From Acidobacteriota bacterium (GTDB lineage: Bacteria > Acidobacteriota > Terriglobia > Bryobacterales > Bryobacteraceae), in assembly GCA_018268715.1 (NCBI GenBank), contig JAFDVZ010000002.1, positions 801,632 through 865,631 on the forward strand: DNA of 64,000 nt, given 5' to 3'. Under the pieces are notes generated by a model. The model had not been told where the DNA came from, made no database searches, and saw nothing but the letters and a program-made list of their open reading frames with translations. Of this stretch, positions 36,215-45,916 are shown piece after piece. The translations under genes were made by a program, and so were the position numbers. Within the stretch, counting starts at the first letter, position 1, and every line of letters starts with the position of its first letter.

Positions 36215-36300
36215 GTCAGGCGCCCGTTTGACGGCGCACAGAGGCGTGCTTCGCCGATCCCCGATGGGCCGGAACGCTATCATGGATTCAGGCCTTCGCT

Positions 36301-37389
36301 TTGGTTAACCGATTAGTATTCGAGAACCTGCGCCACCGCCCTGTCCGCACGATGTTGAGCGCGGTCGCGGTGGGCGTACAGGTCACCATGGTGCTGACGC
36401 TGGTGGGAGTCAGCCGCGGGATGCTCGCCGACATGGCGAACCGTTCGCGGGGAGTGGGCGCGGAGATCGTCGTCCGCGCGCCCGGCAGCTCTCTCATCGG
36501 CTTCAGCGGGAACTTCTCCGACAAGTTCGTCGAGTTGTTGCGCACGCAGCCGCATGTGACGGCGGTGGCGGGCACGCTGGTGCAGCCTATCGGCGGCATC
36601 AACAGCATTACCGGCATCGATCTGAAGACGTTCAACGCCGTGAGCGGCGGCTTTCGCTTTCTCGAAGGGGGGCCCTTCCGCCAGCCGAACGATCTGATTG
36701 TCGACGACGTGTATGCTCGCGGCAACAGCACCCACGCGGGCGACATCATCACTCTTCCCAACGGGAAGTGGAGGGTGGTGGGCGTGGTGGAGTCGGGCAA
36801 ACTGTCGCGCATGTTCGCCGATCTGACGGTGTTGCAGGATCTGTCGGCCAACAATGGCAAGATCACCACCGCCTTTCTGAAGCTGGACGATCCGGCCAAC
36901 ACGGCCTCCGTCATCGCGGAGCTTAAGAAGAAGCTGCCCGACAATCCCATCTACTCCACCGAGGAGCTGGTGTCGCTCATGTCGATCGACAGCATTCCGA
37001 TGCTCAAGAACTTCATCTGGGTGGTGATCACGCTGGCCGTGCTGATCGGATTCCTGGTGGTGTTCCTGTCGATGTACACGGCGGTGCTCGAACGCACACG
37101 CGAAATCGGCATCCTGAAGGCGCTTGGCGCGACGCCCGCCTACGTGCTGGGGATCCTGCTGCGAGAGACTACGCTGCTTGCCGTCATCGGCTCCATCCTC
37201 GGCATCATTATGACCTACGGCACCAAGTTCCTGATCAACACTTTCGTGCCCAGCATGGCGCAGGTGATTGTGCCCGACTGGTGGCCAAGGGCTTCCGCCA
37301 TCGCCATCGGCGCGGCGCTGCTCGGCGCGTTGTACCCCGGGTTGAAGGCGGCGCGGCAGGATGCGATCGAGGCGCTCGCCTATGACTGA
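36301..37389 (+). CDS. ABC transporter permease (FtsX/MacB-like)
   Basis: 362 aa, probably from TTG 36301, since [20 protein letters not shown] is the normal N-terminus and no ATG is available before residue 18. One membrane segment at about 15-36, a periplasmic MacB-like domain, and three at the C-terminus ([20 protein letters not shown], then [20 protein letters not shown]). The stop overlaps the start of the ATPase gene. Together they form a MacB/DevC-like exporter pair. Confidence 0.88.
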   Translation: MVNRLVFENLRHRPVRTMLSAVAVGVQVTMVLTLVGVSRGMLADMANRSRGVGAEIVVRAPGSSLIGFSGNFSDKFVELLRTQPHVTAVAGTLVQPIGGINSITGIDLKTFNAVSGGFRFLEGGPFRQPNDLIVDDVYARGNSTHAGDIITLPNGKWRVVGVVESGKLSRMFADLTVLQDLSANNGKITTAFLKLDDPANTASVIAELKKKLPDNPIYSTEELVSLMSIDSIPMLKNFIWVVITLAVLIGFLVVFLSMYTAVLERTREIGILKALGATPAYVLGILLRETTLLAVIGSILGIIMTYGTKFLINTFVPSMAQVIVPDWWPRASAIAIGAALLGALYPGLKAARQDAIEALAYD

Positions 37390-38074
37390 CGGCCCCATCA
37401 TCGAAACGCGCGACCTCAAGAAGATCTACCGGGTGGGGGACGTGGACGTGGCGGCGCTGCGGGGCGTGAACCTGAGCGTCAAGCGCGGGGAATTCGTCTC
37501 CATCATCGGCCCCTCCGGGTCGGGAAAGTCGACGCTGTTCCATATTCTGGGCGGATTGACGCCGCCCACCTCGGGCAGCATCCACATCGACGGCCAGGAC
37601 CTGCTGGCGATGTCGGAGGCGGGCCGGACGGCGCTGCGGAAGCGCACCGTCGGGTTCGTTTTCCAGAAATACAACCTATTGCCGACCCTCAGCGCGGCCG
37701 ACAACATCGCCATCGCCCGGGATATCGCCGGCGTGCGCGGCGAGCCGGACGAGGCGTTCCAACAGATCCTGAGGCTGCTCGGCATCGACAAGCGGCTGCA
37801 TCACAAGCCTCGGGCGCTGTCGGGCGGCGAGCAGCAGCGCGTCGCCATCGCCCGCGCGGTGGTGAATCATCCGGCCATACTTCTGGCCGATGAGCCGACC
37901 GGAAACCTGGACACAGGGAACTCCGACGCCGTGCTCAAGCTGCTCCGCGACCTCAACGAGCGTCTGGGGCAAACCATTCTGATGATTACACATAACCCGG
38001 AAGCGGCCGAGTACGGACATCGCATCATCCGCATGCGTGACGGCCGCGTGGTCGACGGATCCTCCGCCCCCTGA
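37382..38074 (+). CDS. ABC transporter ATP-binding protein
   Basis: 230 aa from ATG 37382, which overlaps the permease stop by 8 bases. Walker [13 protein letters not shown], signature [16 protein letters not shown], Walker [15 protein letters not shown], and an H-loop [10 protein letters not shown]. Of the LolD/MacB-type family that powers lipoprotein or small-molecule export with FtsX-fold permeases. Confidence 0.93.
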   Translation: MTDGPIIETRDLKKIYRVGDVDVAALRGVNLSVKRGEFVSIIGPSGSGKSTLFHILGGLTPPTSGSIHIDGQDLLAMSEAGRTALRKRTVGFVFQKYNLLPTLSAADNIAIARDIAGVRGEPDEAFQQILRLLGIDKRLHHKPRALSGGEQQRVAIARAVVNHPAILLADEPTGNLDTGNSDAVLKLLRDLNERLGQTILMITHNPEAAEYGHRIIRMRDGRVVDGSSAP

Positions 38075-38123
38075 TCTGTTCAAGCCCGAGCTGGCCGAGC
38101 CGATATGAATAGCAGGTTCGGCC

Positions 38124-38393
38124 ATGATCCAACTGACACGCATAAACCATGTCTCGCTTGTACTGAACTCGGATCTGATCGAGCACATTGAAGCCACGCC
38201 CGATACGGTGATTAGCATGACCACCGGGCAGAAGTTCATGGTTCGGGAATCGGCCGGCGAGATCATCGAGAAGGTGATCGCCTTCCGACGCGCCATCTGC
38301 GAAGGGATCGCGCCTTGTCCCCTGGTGACCACGCAACGGCCTACCGCGGCGTCCGCCGGACCACCCGGGCTGCTGGAGCATTCCAGAAGCTGA
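38124..38393 (+). CDS. flbD: FlbD-family flagellar protein
   Basis: 89 aa. The first 58 residues match FlbD (MIQLTRINHVSLVLNSDLIE, then TVISMTTGQKFMVRESAGE). The last 30 residues form a Pro/Ala-rich extension not usual in the family. It precedes motA by 16 bases, the standard FlbD-MotA-MotB order. FlbD is associated with flagellar assembly regulation. Confidence 0.85.
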   Translation: MIQLTRINHVSLVLNSDLIEHIEATPDTVISMTTGQKFMVRESAGEIIEKVIAFRRAICEGIAPCPLVTTQRPTAASAGPPGLLEHSRS

Positions 38394-38409
38394 ACGACGG
38401 GGCGTGACG

Positions 38410-39264
38410 ATGGCGAACTCAACAACCAACAACAAGAACAAGGCTGGCGCGAAGCCTGACGTCGCGACGCTTCTCGGCGTGGTGGTGGCCGTTAGCGGCA
38501 TCATCGGGGGGCTGATTCTCGAGAAGGGCAAGATCGCGGACATTACGCAGCCCACCGCGGCGTTCATCGTGCTGGGCGGCACGTTTGGCGCGGTGCTGGT
38601 CAGCATGCCCATGAGCGTTGTCATGGGCGCCGTGAAGCGGCTGCAGAACGTGCTGTTCGAGAAATCGCAAGGGGCGGAGGTGTTGATCAACGAGATCATC
38701 GACTACGCCGCTAAGGCCCGCAAGAACGGGCTGGTGTCGCTCGAACAGGACGCCGATGTGATACCTGACCGTTTCATGAGGAAAGCGATCACGCTCGCCG
38801 TGGACGGCACCGACATTCTGGAGATCCGCAAGATGCTGGAGCTCGAAATCGAGCTGGTGGAACAGCGGGCGGACGCCGAGGCGAAGGTCTTTGAATCGGC
38901 TGGCGGTTTCGCGCCCACCATCGGAATCATCGGCGCGGTGATGGGACTCATCCAGGTGATGAAGGATCTGGGGAACCTGGAAGCCGTGGGACACGGCATC
39001 GCGGTGGCCTTCGTCGCCACCATTTACGGCGTTGGCTTGGCGAACATCTTCCTGCTGCCGTTCGCCACGAAGATCAAGTGCCGGGCGCAGCATGAACTGC
39101 AAATGAAGGAGCTGATCGTCGAGGGCGTGGTGGGCATCGTCGAGGGCTTGAATCCGAAGCTCATCCGGAGCAAGCTCGAGGCCTACGTGGAAGCCAGTCA
39201 GGGCAAGGCGCAAACCGCCAAGGGCGGCGCGATGAAGACCTCGGCGAAGCCTGTCGAGGCGTAA
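38410..39264 (+). CDS. motA: Flagellar motor stator protein MotA
   Basis: 284 aa from ATG 38410 (GTG 38404 is an alternative). Four membrane segments with TLLGVVVAVSGIIGGLILEK, FIVLGGTFGAVLVSMP, GGFAPTIGIIGAVMGLIQVM and VAFVATIYGVGLANIFLLPF, the last two being the conserved channel-lining helices. A cytoplasmic loop about residues 75-155 follows the family. Forms the ion-conducting stator with MotB. A Lys/Ala-rich tail is present. Confidence 0.93.
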   Translation: MANSTTNNKNKAGAKPDVATLLGVVVAVSGIIGGLILEKGKIADITQPTAAFIVLGGTFGAVLVSMPMSVVMGAVKRLQNVLFEKSQGAEVLINEIIDYAAKARKNGLVSLEQDADVIPDRFMRKAITLAVDGTDILEIRKMLELEIELVEQRADAEAKVFESAGGFAPTIGIIGAVMGLIQVMKDLGNLEAVGHGIAVAFVATIYGVGLANIFLLPFATKIKCRAQHELQMKELIVEGVVGIVEGLNPKLIRSKLEAYVEASQGKAQTAKGGAMKTSAKPVEA

Positions 39265-39276
39265 GGAGACCTTCGA

Positions 39277-40104
39277 TTGGCCCGGAACAAGAAGCACGCC
39301 GCGCACGAGAACCACGAGCGCTGGCTCGTATCCTACGCCGATTTCATCACGCTGCTGTTCGCCTTTTTCGTGGTCATGTTCGCCACCGCGCAAAGCGACA
39401 AAGGCAAGGCGGCGCAGGTGTCGGAATCGGTGAAGAAGGCGCTCGAAAGCGGCAAGGTGAGCGCCATCGTCAACGAATTATTAGGCGGTTCGCCGCAAGA
39501 TGTCGGCAAGGGCAACGCGCAGTTGAAGGGTCCCGGGGGAGCGCAAAAGGTCGAAGAGAAAAAGCGCCAGTTGGCGGAACTGCTGCCCTCCATGAAGGTG
39601 CTCAGCCAGGAGCTCAAGAAAGAGATCGACAGCGGCAAACTCGACGTCACCATGGAGCAGCGCGGCCTCACCATCAGTTTCAAGGAGGCGTCGCTGTTTG
39701 CCTCGGGCGACGACATGATTTCGGAGGACGCCTACCCGAGCGTGGCGAAGGTAGCCGCGGCGATCGACAAGCTGCCCAATCCGGTGCGCCTCGAAGGTCA
39801 TACGGACGCCGTTCCCATCCACACGTCGCGCTTCCGCAGCAACTGGGAGTTGTCGGCGGCCCGCAGCATCGCCCTGCTCGAACTGCTGACCAAACGCTAC
39901 GACATCCCTCGCGACAAGCTGTCCATCGGAGGGTACGCCGACACCGCACCGGTCGAATCGAACGACACCGCTGAAGGCCGCGCCAAGAATCGCCGCGTGG
40001 ACATCATCATCCTGAACCAGAACGGCGCGATGGGCGAGCCGACCTCGCACCTCAACGCCCCGCCTCAGGCCTCTCGCGAGAAGCCGTCACCAGTTGCGCA
40101 CTGA
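39277..40104 (+). CDS. motB: Flagellar motor stator protein MotB
   Basis: 275 aa from TTG 39277 with AAGGAG upstream; no ATG lies nearby in frame. One membrane helix contains the essential ion-binding Asp22 (SYADFITLLFAFFVVMFATA). The C-terminal OmpA-like peptidoglycan-binding domain is complete (VRLEGHTDAVPIHTSRFRSN, then WELSAARSIALLELL and AKNRRVDIIIL). Completes the stator. No other flagellar genes are in the window. Confidence 0.93.
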   Translation: MARNKKHAAHENHERWLVSYADFITLLFAFFVVMFATAQSDKGKAAQVSESVKKALESGKVSAIVNELLGGSPQDVGKGNAQLKGPGGAQKVEEKKRQLAELLPSMKVLSQELKKEIDSGKLDVTMEQRGLTISFKEASLFASGDDMISEDAYPSVAKVAAAIDKLPNPVRLEGHTDAVPIHTSRFRSNWELSAARSIALLELLTKRYDIPRDKLSIGGYADTAPVESNDTAEGRAKNRRVDIIILNQNGAMGEPTSHLNAPPQASREKPSPVAH

Positions 40105-40111
40105 CGCGCGT

Positions 40112-40546
40112 TCAGACGCGGTGGGTGTCGGCGCGCCAGTTCTGCACAGCCTTCTTGATGTCGTCCGGGCTCATGCCCTGATCCGCGGCGCGCCGCGCCA
40201 GTTCGACGAACTCGCCGTCGGAGGCGAAGCGTAGCGCGACGACCTGGCCCACGCTGAGCCGGGCGTCGAGCAGCTTTCCGGTGAGCGCGAAGCAGCGCAG
40301 GTTCTCCTCCGCGCGAATGGCTCGATCCTGGGCCTTCAAGGCGAAGATCCGGGCGAGGAACGCGGTCAGCGTCAGCCCCACGGTGAGCACGACAATCAGC
40401 GACGCGCTGTAGATGCGGTCGTGGTTGCCGAAGGAGTGGTAGAGGTTTACGCACGAACCGATCAGCGTCAACAGGAGGATCGGGCTCAGCACGTAGTGGA
40501 AGGCGGGGACGAACTGACGGTGATTGGCGTAGCTCTGTTCGGGCAT
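40112..40546 (-). CDS. DUF6526-like membrane protein
   Basis: 144 aa with two membrane segments (FHYVLSPILLLTLIGSCVNL, then SASLIVVLTVGLTLTAFLAR) followed by a soluble helical domain (AEENLRCFALTGKLLDARLS). This layout matches a family of small conserved acidobacterial membrane proteins, DUF6526 as I recall. Function unknown. Convergent with motB, separated by 7 bases. Confidence 0.75.
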   Translation of the reverse strand: MPEQSYANHRQFVPAFHYVLSPILLLTLIGSCVNLYHSFGNHDRIYSASLIVVLTVGLTLTAFLARIFALKAQDRAIRAEENLRCFALTGKLLDARLSVGQVVALRFASDGEFVELARRAADQGMSPDDIKKAVQNWRADTHRV

Positions 40547-40571
40547 GGGTAGAGACGATTGTACCCGAACG

Positions 40572-41126
40572 TCAGCGGCTCAGTACTGCCCACAGCAGAT
40601 CCGGACGGGTGGAGAACACCGCGCGGGCTGAGCCGGGGACGGTCTTCCAGAGCCCGGCGTGGATCTCCGCGCTGAGTTGCGCCGACGACCAGCCTACGTA
40701 TCCCGCGTACACGCGGAACCCGTCCGGCGACAGTCCTGTTTCGGCGAGCCGCACGATCACGGCGCTGTCCCCGGTCGTCAGAACGCCGTCCAGCAGCCTG
40801 GTGAGCCCGGCGCCGAGTTCGGCCCGCCGCACGAGAGCGTACGCTCCTATCGCCACCGGACCGCCCAGGAAGACCCGGTCCCGGAGGACGCGCTGGCTCC
40901 TGATCCGTGGAAACACCTTGCCGATTGGAACGTCGCTTGGACGGTTCAACCACAACCCAACGACGCCGTGTTCGTCCGACCGGATGACCAGCACCACCGA
41001 CCTGGCGAAGTCCGGATCCGTGGATTTTTCCGTGGCGACAAGCATCTGGCCAGGCGTGACGAGGACCGCGGGAGGTGCGGCGAAGGCGGCCGCCGCGGCG
41101 AGAAGGAACAGGATGGGGCGGGACAT
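40572..41126 (-). CDS. YqgE/AlgH-like protein with a signal peptide
   Basis: 184 aa. The body matches YqgE/AlgH (DUF179): GQMLVATEKSTDPDFARSVV, then GVVGLWLNRPSDVPIGKVFP, FLGGPV and AGYVGWSSAQLSAEI. The family is normally cytoplasmic, but here the first 17 residues are a signal sequence (MSRPILFLLAAAAAFAA). Function of the family is poorly known. Confidence 0.82.
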   Translation of the reverse strand: MSRPILFLLAAAAAFAAPPAVLVTPGQMLVATEKSTDPDFARSVVLVIRSDEHGVVGLWLNRPSDVPIGKVFPRIRSQRVLRDRVFLGGPVAIGAYALVRRAELGAGLTRLLDGVLTTGDSAVIVRLAETGLSPDGFRVYAGYVGWSSAQLSAEIHAGLWKTVPGSARAVFSTRPDLLWAVLSR

Positions 41127-41174
41127 TTCGAACTGGCGCCGGAGCCGTCCAGCCGGCCCCGGCGCCGTGGACTG

Positions 41175-42158
41175 CTACTTGCCAGTCGCGGAATTGCGAG
41201 CCTGGATGAACTGGTCGACGTTGCTCTTGTCGATCAAGGAAGCCCCGGTGTCGACGAAGGTCGGGATCGGGGAAAAGGAGTCCTGCGACCAGTCCTTGCC
41301 CGCCGGCAACGGATTGTGGTGCAGGTCATCGGCCAGCTTGATGCCCATGAATGCCATCGTGTAGGGCTTCTGGCCGATGGTGGCCGTGATCGTGCCCTTC
41401 TGAATGGCCTCGAGCGTACGCTGGTCGGTGTCCATGGCGACGATGATCTTGCCGGTCACATTCTTGCGCTCCAGCACTTCCGCCACCTCGGGACAGGCCA
41501 CCGCCTCCAGGCAGACGTAGGCGTCGGCCTTGGCGCCCTTGTCGGCCAACTCCGTCGTCTTGTCGAAGGCGATGCGCGGATCGCCCTTCACGTCGATGGT
41601 GTCGGTGATCTTGATGCCCGGATACGCGTCGAAGGCGTCCTTGTACCCGTGCAGCCGCTCTTCCAGATTCGACTGGCCGGCGATCGTGAAAACCGCCACC
41701 GTTCCCTTGCCCTTCAACTTCTCGGCGACCACTTTGGCGCCCATCATTCCGGCCTTGTGATTGTCCGTGCCGACAAACATCAGGCGCTTCGAGCCGGCCG
41801 CGTCGGAATCGATCGCGATCACCGGCACGCCCTGCGCCGCGGCGGCGTCAATATCGCCCTTCAGCACCGTCGCGTCGGCCACCGACACCAGAATGCCCGC
41901 CGGCTTCTTGGCCAGCGCTTTTTGAAACTGTTCGCTTTCCGCCTTCGGATCGTAGGTGTCCGGTCCCACCATCTCCGCCTGAACTTTCATCTGGAGCGCC
42001 GCCTTGGTCAATCCGGCGCCGGCCTGCTGCCAGTATGGGAGCTTCACGTTCGTAGCCACGAGGAAATACTTCTCATCGGGCGCGTGCGCCGACCCTCCGC
42101 AGTTCAGTAGCGGAAAGATCAACGCCGCAACTAAGAGTGCGAGCAATAACCTACACAT
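41175..42158 (-). CDS. Sugar-type ABC transporter substrate-binding lipoprotein
   Basis: 327 aa with a lipoprotein signal (FPLLNC, Cys20). Periplasmic-binding-protein type I fold of the RbsB kind: LVATNVKLPYWQQAGAGLTK, then GVPVIAIDSDAAGS and AMDTDQRTLEAIQKGTITA. Binds a monosaccharide or similar ligand. No permease or ATPase is adjacent, so it is an orphan binding protein. CAGGAGA precedes the ATG. Confidence 0.88.
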   Translation of the reverse strand: MCRLLLALLVAALIFPLLNCGGSAHAPDEKYFLVATNVKLPYWQQAGAGLTKAALQMKVQAEMVGPDTYDPKAESEQFQKALAKKPAGILVSVADATVLKGDIDAAAAQGVPVIAIDSDAAGSKRLMFVGTDNHKAGMMGAKVVAEKLKGKGTVAVFTIAGQSNLEERLHGYKDAFDAYPGIKITDTIDVKGDPRIAFDKTTELADKGAKADAYVCLEAVACPEVAEVLERKNVTGKIIVAMDTDQRTLEAIQKGTITATIGQKPYTMAFMGIKLADDLHHNPLPAGKDWSQDSFSPIPTFVDTGASLIDKSNVDQFIQARNSATGK

Positions 42159-42251
42159 TTGGTTCTCCTGATGCGGAGTATATAACGTCAGCCGTTCTTG
42201 AAGCGACGCCGAAGTTGTGTTACCCGCACCGTCCCGCCGCGCGTCGCGGTC

Positions 42252-44624
42252 CTACTCCGGCGACCACGCCAGGCACATCAGCTCCACCGTGATATTGGTC
42301 TTCTTTGGGCGAACGTCGATCGACCCGAACTGTTCGTTCGACGAGTCCACCGCCATTTGAATGCCGGCCAGTTCGTTTTGTAATTCGCTGTTCAATTCGT
42401 CCATTTGCTGCTGGACCGCCGCCACCCCTTCGGCCGCGATACCCACGTCCTGCGACTCCCGGTAGGCGCGCGTTGCCGACCGCGCCGCGCTGGCCGCCCG
42501 GTTCAGATTCGTCGCCGACAGCGTCTTGCGGCCGAACAGCGCGCCCAGCACCGTCGCGCCCACCGACATGGCGGTGCTCATGGCCTGGGATCGCGCCTGC
42601 TCGCGCTCGCGCTGTTCCTGCTGCTGCGCCCGCAACAGCCGGTCCTGCAGGCGCGCCAGTTGCGGAGCGTACTTCTGCCGCAGCGCATCCGCCTGCCGGT
42701 CCCGCTCTTCACGAACCGACTGCTGGATGCGCAGCCGGAAGTCGCGCTCCGATTCGCCCGGCTTCGACACCTCGCCCGTGCTCGGGCTCTGGTAGAGCGT
42801 CAGCTTCGCGGTGCGGAACACCCAGGTCTGGTAGTTCTTCTGCCAGGCCGCGTAGTTGCGAGCCTTGGCGGCGGCGGGCGGGCAATCGGCGAACCCGGCG
42901 TCGTCCAACGGCTCCGCCTCGAGCTCCGAAGCCTCGATCTCCAGCACCGTCGCGGCGTCCCAATCCACCGGGACCGCCTCCGTGGTCACCGGCGTCACGG
43001 CCACCACGTCGCACACCAGGTCGACGCCGGTCTTCGGGTCGAGATAGTGCACCTGGGCCGCTCCCAGCACCATCGGCTTGTAGGTGACGGTCTTGCGGTC
43101 GCGCGCCGGGATGAAATGCTGCGTGACGTCGGGCGGCAACACGGGGCGAGCGCTGGCGGCCGCCACGGCCGGCTTCTCGACGGCCGGGGCAACTGCGGCG
43201 GCGGGCGTCGCGGGGGCCGTCTGGCCCAGTTTCCTGATCTCCGCCTTGGTGAGCGGGCCCCGCAGGTACGACAGCGTCCACCGGCTTTGGAACACCTCCG
43301 GCCCGTCGTCGTGCACATTGTTCATCAGGAACACGCGGCTGCCCAGCCCGGCCAGGATCTGGTCCATGCGTCCGCGGTCGAACTTCGCTCCGGTGCTGCC
43401 CGCCGCGCCCTCCAGCCCGTCGAGCAGTCGCATCTTGTCCCGCTCGGTCTGCAACCGGCCGATGAACCACGTGCCTGTGTTGGCCAGTCCTTTGTAATCG
43501 AGATCGACGGGATTCTGCGTGGCCAGCACCACGCCCAGCCCAAAGGCGCGCGCCTGCTTGAGCAAGGTCAGCAGCGGCTGCTTCGACGGCGGATTCGCAA
43601 CCGGCGGGAAGTAGCCGAAGATCTCATCCATATATAGGAGCGCCCGCAGGCTGGTGGTCCCCGGCTGCGTGCGGATCCATCCGAGCACCTGGTTGAGCAG
43701 CAGCGACACGAAGAACATGCGTTCGCTGTCGCTCAGGTGCGCGATGGAGAAGATGGCGACCCTGGGCTTCCCCGACGGGGTGTGCAGCAAGTCTCCGATG
43801 TCGAGCGGCTCGCCCTCCATCCACGATTCGAATCCGGGCGACGCCAGCAGGTTGTTGATCTGCATCGCCAGGCTGAAACGCTCCTTGCCCGGGTAGAACG
43901 ATTCGAGGTCCATCACGCCGACCTTGGTGAATCCGGGCGCCTGGATCTGCTGAATGATGGCCGCCAGATCCAGGTCCTTACCATCGCGCCAGCCCTTGTC
44001 GAGGATCGTCGAGACCAGGATGTGTTCCCGGCTCTGCACCGGATCCGCGTCGACGCCCGCCAGCGACAACAGGCTGCTGGCGGTGACGGCCACCCTTTCG
44101 CGCATCGCCTCGCGATCGTCGAGCACCGCTTCCGGAGGCGCCGCGAAACTCCGCAGCACCGACACCTGCCGGCCCGCAGAACTGGCCGGCGTGTAGACGG
44201 AAAATTCCGCCGCCTCGCGGAGCCGCTGTATGCGCGCGCCGTCTTCGTCCCAACTCGCCAGGCCCTTGGCCCATTGCGCGGCCTGTTGTTCGGCGAACTG
44301 CTCGGGCGTCAGTCCGCGGTTGCGCGCCTCGTCCGGATTCACCCAGGGCAGGAAACTCTCGGCCTTCAGGTCCGGGAAGGTGAGCATCAGGTTCGCCAGG
44401 TCGCCCTTGGGATCGATGAGGATCGCGGGTATGCCGTCGATGGCCGCCTCCTCGATCAATCCAATGCACAGGCCGGTCTTGCCGCTGCCCGTCATGCCGA
44501 CGCACACGGCGTGGGTCAGCAGGTCGCTCGAAGGGTAAAGCAGAAGGTCGGGCTTGGGCGCGCGCGCGTCGATGTCGTATTGGCGTCCGAGGTAGAAGAC
44601 GCCGAGCTTCTCGTAATCCTGCAT
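42252..44624 (-). CDS. HerA/DUF87-like ATPase
   Basis: 790 aa. Walker A GMTGSGKTGLCIGL near residue 45, AILIDPKGDLANLMLTFP, and Walker B LLYMDEIFGYFPPV, then GLGVVLATQNPVDLDYKGL as the sensor motif, as in HerA/FtsK-type ATPases. A long charged coiled-coil (about 630-720; RLQDRLLRAQQQEQREREQA) and a C-terminal ILR/ATP-binding tail follow. No NurA nuclease gene is adjacent. Probably a cytoplasmic DNA- or protein-remodelling ATPase. Only 8 bases separate it from the cytochrome gene behind. Confidence 0.86.
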   Translation of the reverse strand: MQDYEKLGVFYLGRQYDIDARAPKPDLLLYPSSDLLTHAVCVGMTGSGKTGLCIGLIEEAAIDGIPAILIDPKGDLANLMLTFPDLKAESFLPWVNPDEARNRGLTPEQFAEQQAAQWAKGLASWDEDGARIQRLREAAEFSVYTPASSAGRQVSVLRSFAAPPEAVLDDREAMRERVAVTASSLLSLAGVDADPVQSREHILVSTILDKGWRDGKDLDLAAIIQQIQAPGFTKVGVMDLESFYPGKERFSLAMQINNLLASPGFESWMEGEPLDIGDLLHTPSGKPRVAIFSIAHLSDSERMFFVSLLLNQVLGWIRTQPGTTSLRALLYMDEIFGYFPPVANPPSKQPLLTLLKQARAFGLGVVLATQNPVDLDYKGLANTGTWFIGRLQTERDKMRLLDGLEGAAGSTGAKFDRGRMDQILAGLGSRVFLMNNVHDDGPEVFQSRWTLSYLRGPLTKAEIRKLGQTAPATPAAAVAPAVEKPAVAAASARPVLPPDVTQHFIPARDRKTVTYKPMVLGAAQVHYLDPKTGVDLVCDVVAVTPVTTEAVPVDWDAATVLEIEASELEAEPLDDAGFADCPPAAAKARNYAAWQKNYQTWVFRTAKLTLYQSPSTGEVSKPGESERDFRLRIQQSVREERDRQADALRQKYAPQLARLQDRLLRAQQQEQREREQARSQAMSTAMSVGATVLGALFGRKTLSATNLNRAASAARSATRAYRESQDVGIAAEGVAAVQQQMDELNSELQNELAGIQMAVDSSNEQFGSIDVRPKKTNITVELMCLAWSPE

Positions 44625-44632
44625 GGGTGTCT

Positions 44633-45589
44633 CTATCGGTTGTAACAGGGTTTCAGGGTGGCTGCCCAGTCCCGAATTAGGCTTACGGCTTCACGATGGA
44701 CGACGTCGTGGCCGATCAGCGGCATCTTCTTCTCCGGGTCCATCGTCGCCATTCGATCGGCGATCGCGCCTCCCTGGCAGCCGTCCGGGTCGGGGTCGGA
44801 GGCTCTGAGCAGCACGCCGTTGCGCGCCGCCTTCGTGCCGGGCCGGTGGCAGGAGGCGCAGTTCACGTCGAGATACTCGCGTGCGCGCTCGCCGACGCTG
44901 CCGGACGCCGGATCGTCCCACGCCGGAGCTTTCGGCGGCGCGGCCGGAACGCCGGTCAGGTAACCCATCGCCGACCATCGCGCCAGTTGATCGCCACGGT
45001 TGAGATTGCGCGCCGTGGGACCCAACGGAACGGCCCCCGCCGTCCCGCCATCGTGACAGGCGCTGCACTGGTTACCGTTCGGCATTACATAATTGAAGGT
45101 CTCGGTCTTGCCTTCCGCGACCAGACGCGTCACCACGGCGGGTCTGGGCGCGACGTCCAGCCGAGCGTCGGTCTGCTCCTGGTTCCACACATATTCGAGC
45201 GCCGCCCAACCGCTGGCGCGGCGCACGATGATCCTCGTTTCCACCAGGCGAGGCGCTCCATCGCGCCGAATGAAGGAAAACGTTTTGGTGAGAATGGTCC
45301 CGACCGGGTATTCGAACGCGCCCTCGGCCCGATAGGCGGCCGCCTGGCCGTGCGGCATCCAGACGGTGCGTGACTTGTCCGCGTAGTCGGAAAACAGCGT
45401 GGTGTTCAGCTCGTAGGGAACGACTCCGGGGGCGGGGCTAAGGCGGCCCGCGTCGACGGTGAAAAGGCCCCATTCGGAAAGCCGGTCGGGGTTCGATCCG
45501 TCCAGGTGGGGATCGACTCCGCGGGATGCGCCGCATCCGGCCAACAGCAGCAGAGCGGCAAGCGGCGTAATGGCGCGCCAGTTAGTCAT
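44633..45589 (-). CDS. Diheme c-type cytochrome lipoprotein (SO2930/HNE_0200-like)
   Basis: 318 aa. Lipobox LLAGC (Cys19). Two heme-binding motifs: CSACH near residue 175 and CASCH near 240, plus candidate Met ligands late in the protein (KKMPLIGHD). The N-terminal region (LSEWGLFTVDAGRLSPAPGV, then YELNTTLFSDYADK) fits TIGR03806-type diheme cytochromes. Periplasmic electron transfer is expected. Confidence 0.83.
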   Translation of the reverse strand: MTNWRAITPLAALLLLAGCGASRGVDPHLDGSNPDRLSEWGLFTVDAGRLSPAPGVVPYELNTTLFSDYADKSRTVWMPHGQAAAYRAEGAFEYPVGTILTKTFSFIRRDGAPRLVETRIIVRRASGWAALEYVWNQEQTDARLDVAPRPAVVTRLVAEGKTETFNYVMPNGNQCSACHDGGTAGAVPLGPTARNLNRGDQLARWSAMGYLTGVPAAPPKAPAWDDPASGSVGERAREYLDVNCASCHRPGTKAARNGVLLRASDPDPDGCQGGAIADRMATMDPEKKMPLIGHDVVHREAVSLIRDWAATLKPCYNR

Positions 45590-45626
45590 CGCGTCCTTGG
45601 TGGGACGCGCATCGGCGCCCCGCTAC

Positions 45627-45815
45627 TTATTCTTGCAGCCTGGGTCCGGTCGCCGGGGATGGCTCCTGCCGGCGTCCGACATGCTCCACCGCGACGCGGG
45701 TCATGCGCGCGAAGTATTCGTTGCGGCAGGACTGAGAGCAGAACCGCAGCCAGCGCAGGCGGGCCAGCCAGCGGACCGTCCGATCGCAATACAGGCAACG
45801 TCGTCTCGGTTCCAT
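45627..45815 (-). CDS. Small four-Cys zinc-ribbon protein
   Basis: 62 aa from ATG 45815. Cys7, Cys10, Cys26 and Cys30 in CLYC and FCSQSC form a likely treble-clef or zinc-ribbon site, separated by a basic, tryptophan-containing stretch. The start at 45872 would add residues with no extra motif. No strong ribosome binding site. Function unknown. Confidence 0.6.
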   Translation of the reverse strand: MEPRRRCLYCDRTVRWLARLRWLRFCSQSCRNEYFARMTRVAVEHVGRRQEPSPATGPRLQE

Positions 45816-45916
45816 CTGCCGGACATATCGGCGGAAGCGGCCGCATCTTGAACCCTGCTGTGGTATAAACAAATCGGTTCAAGACCGAGACATCGGTTAT
45901 TATCGGGAGGCTCCCT

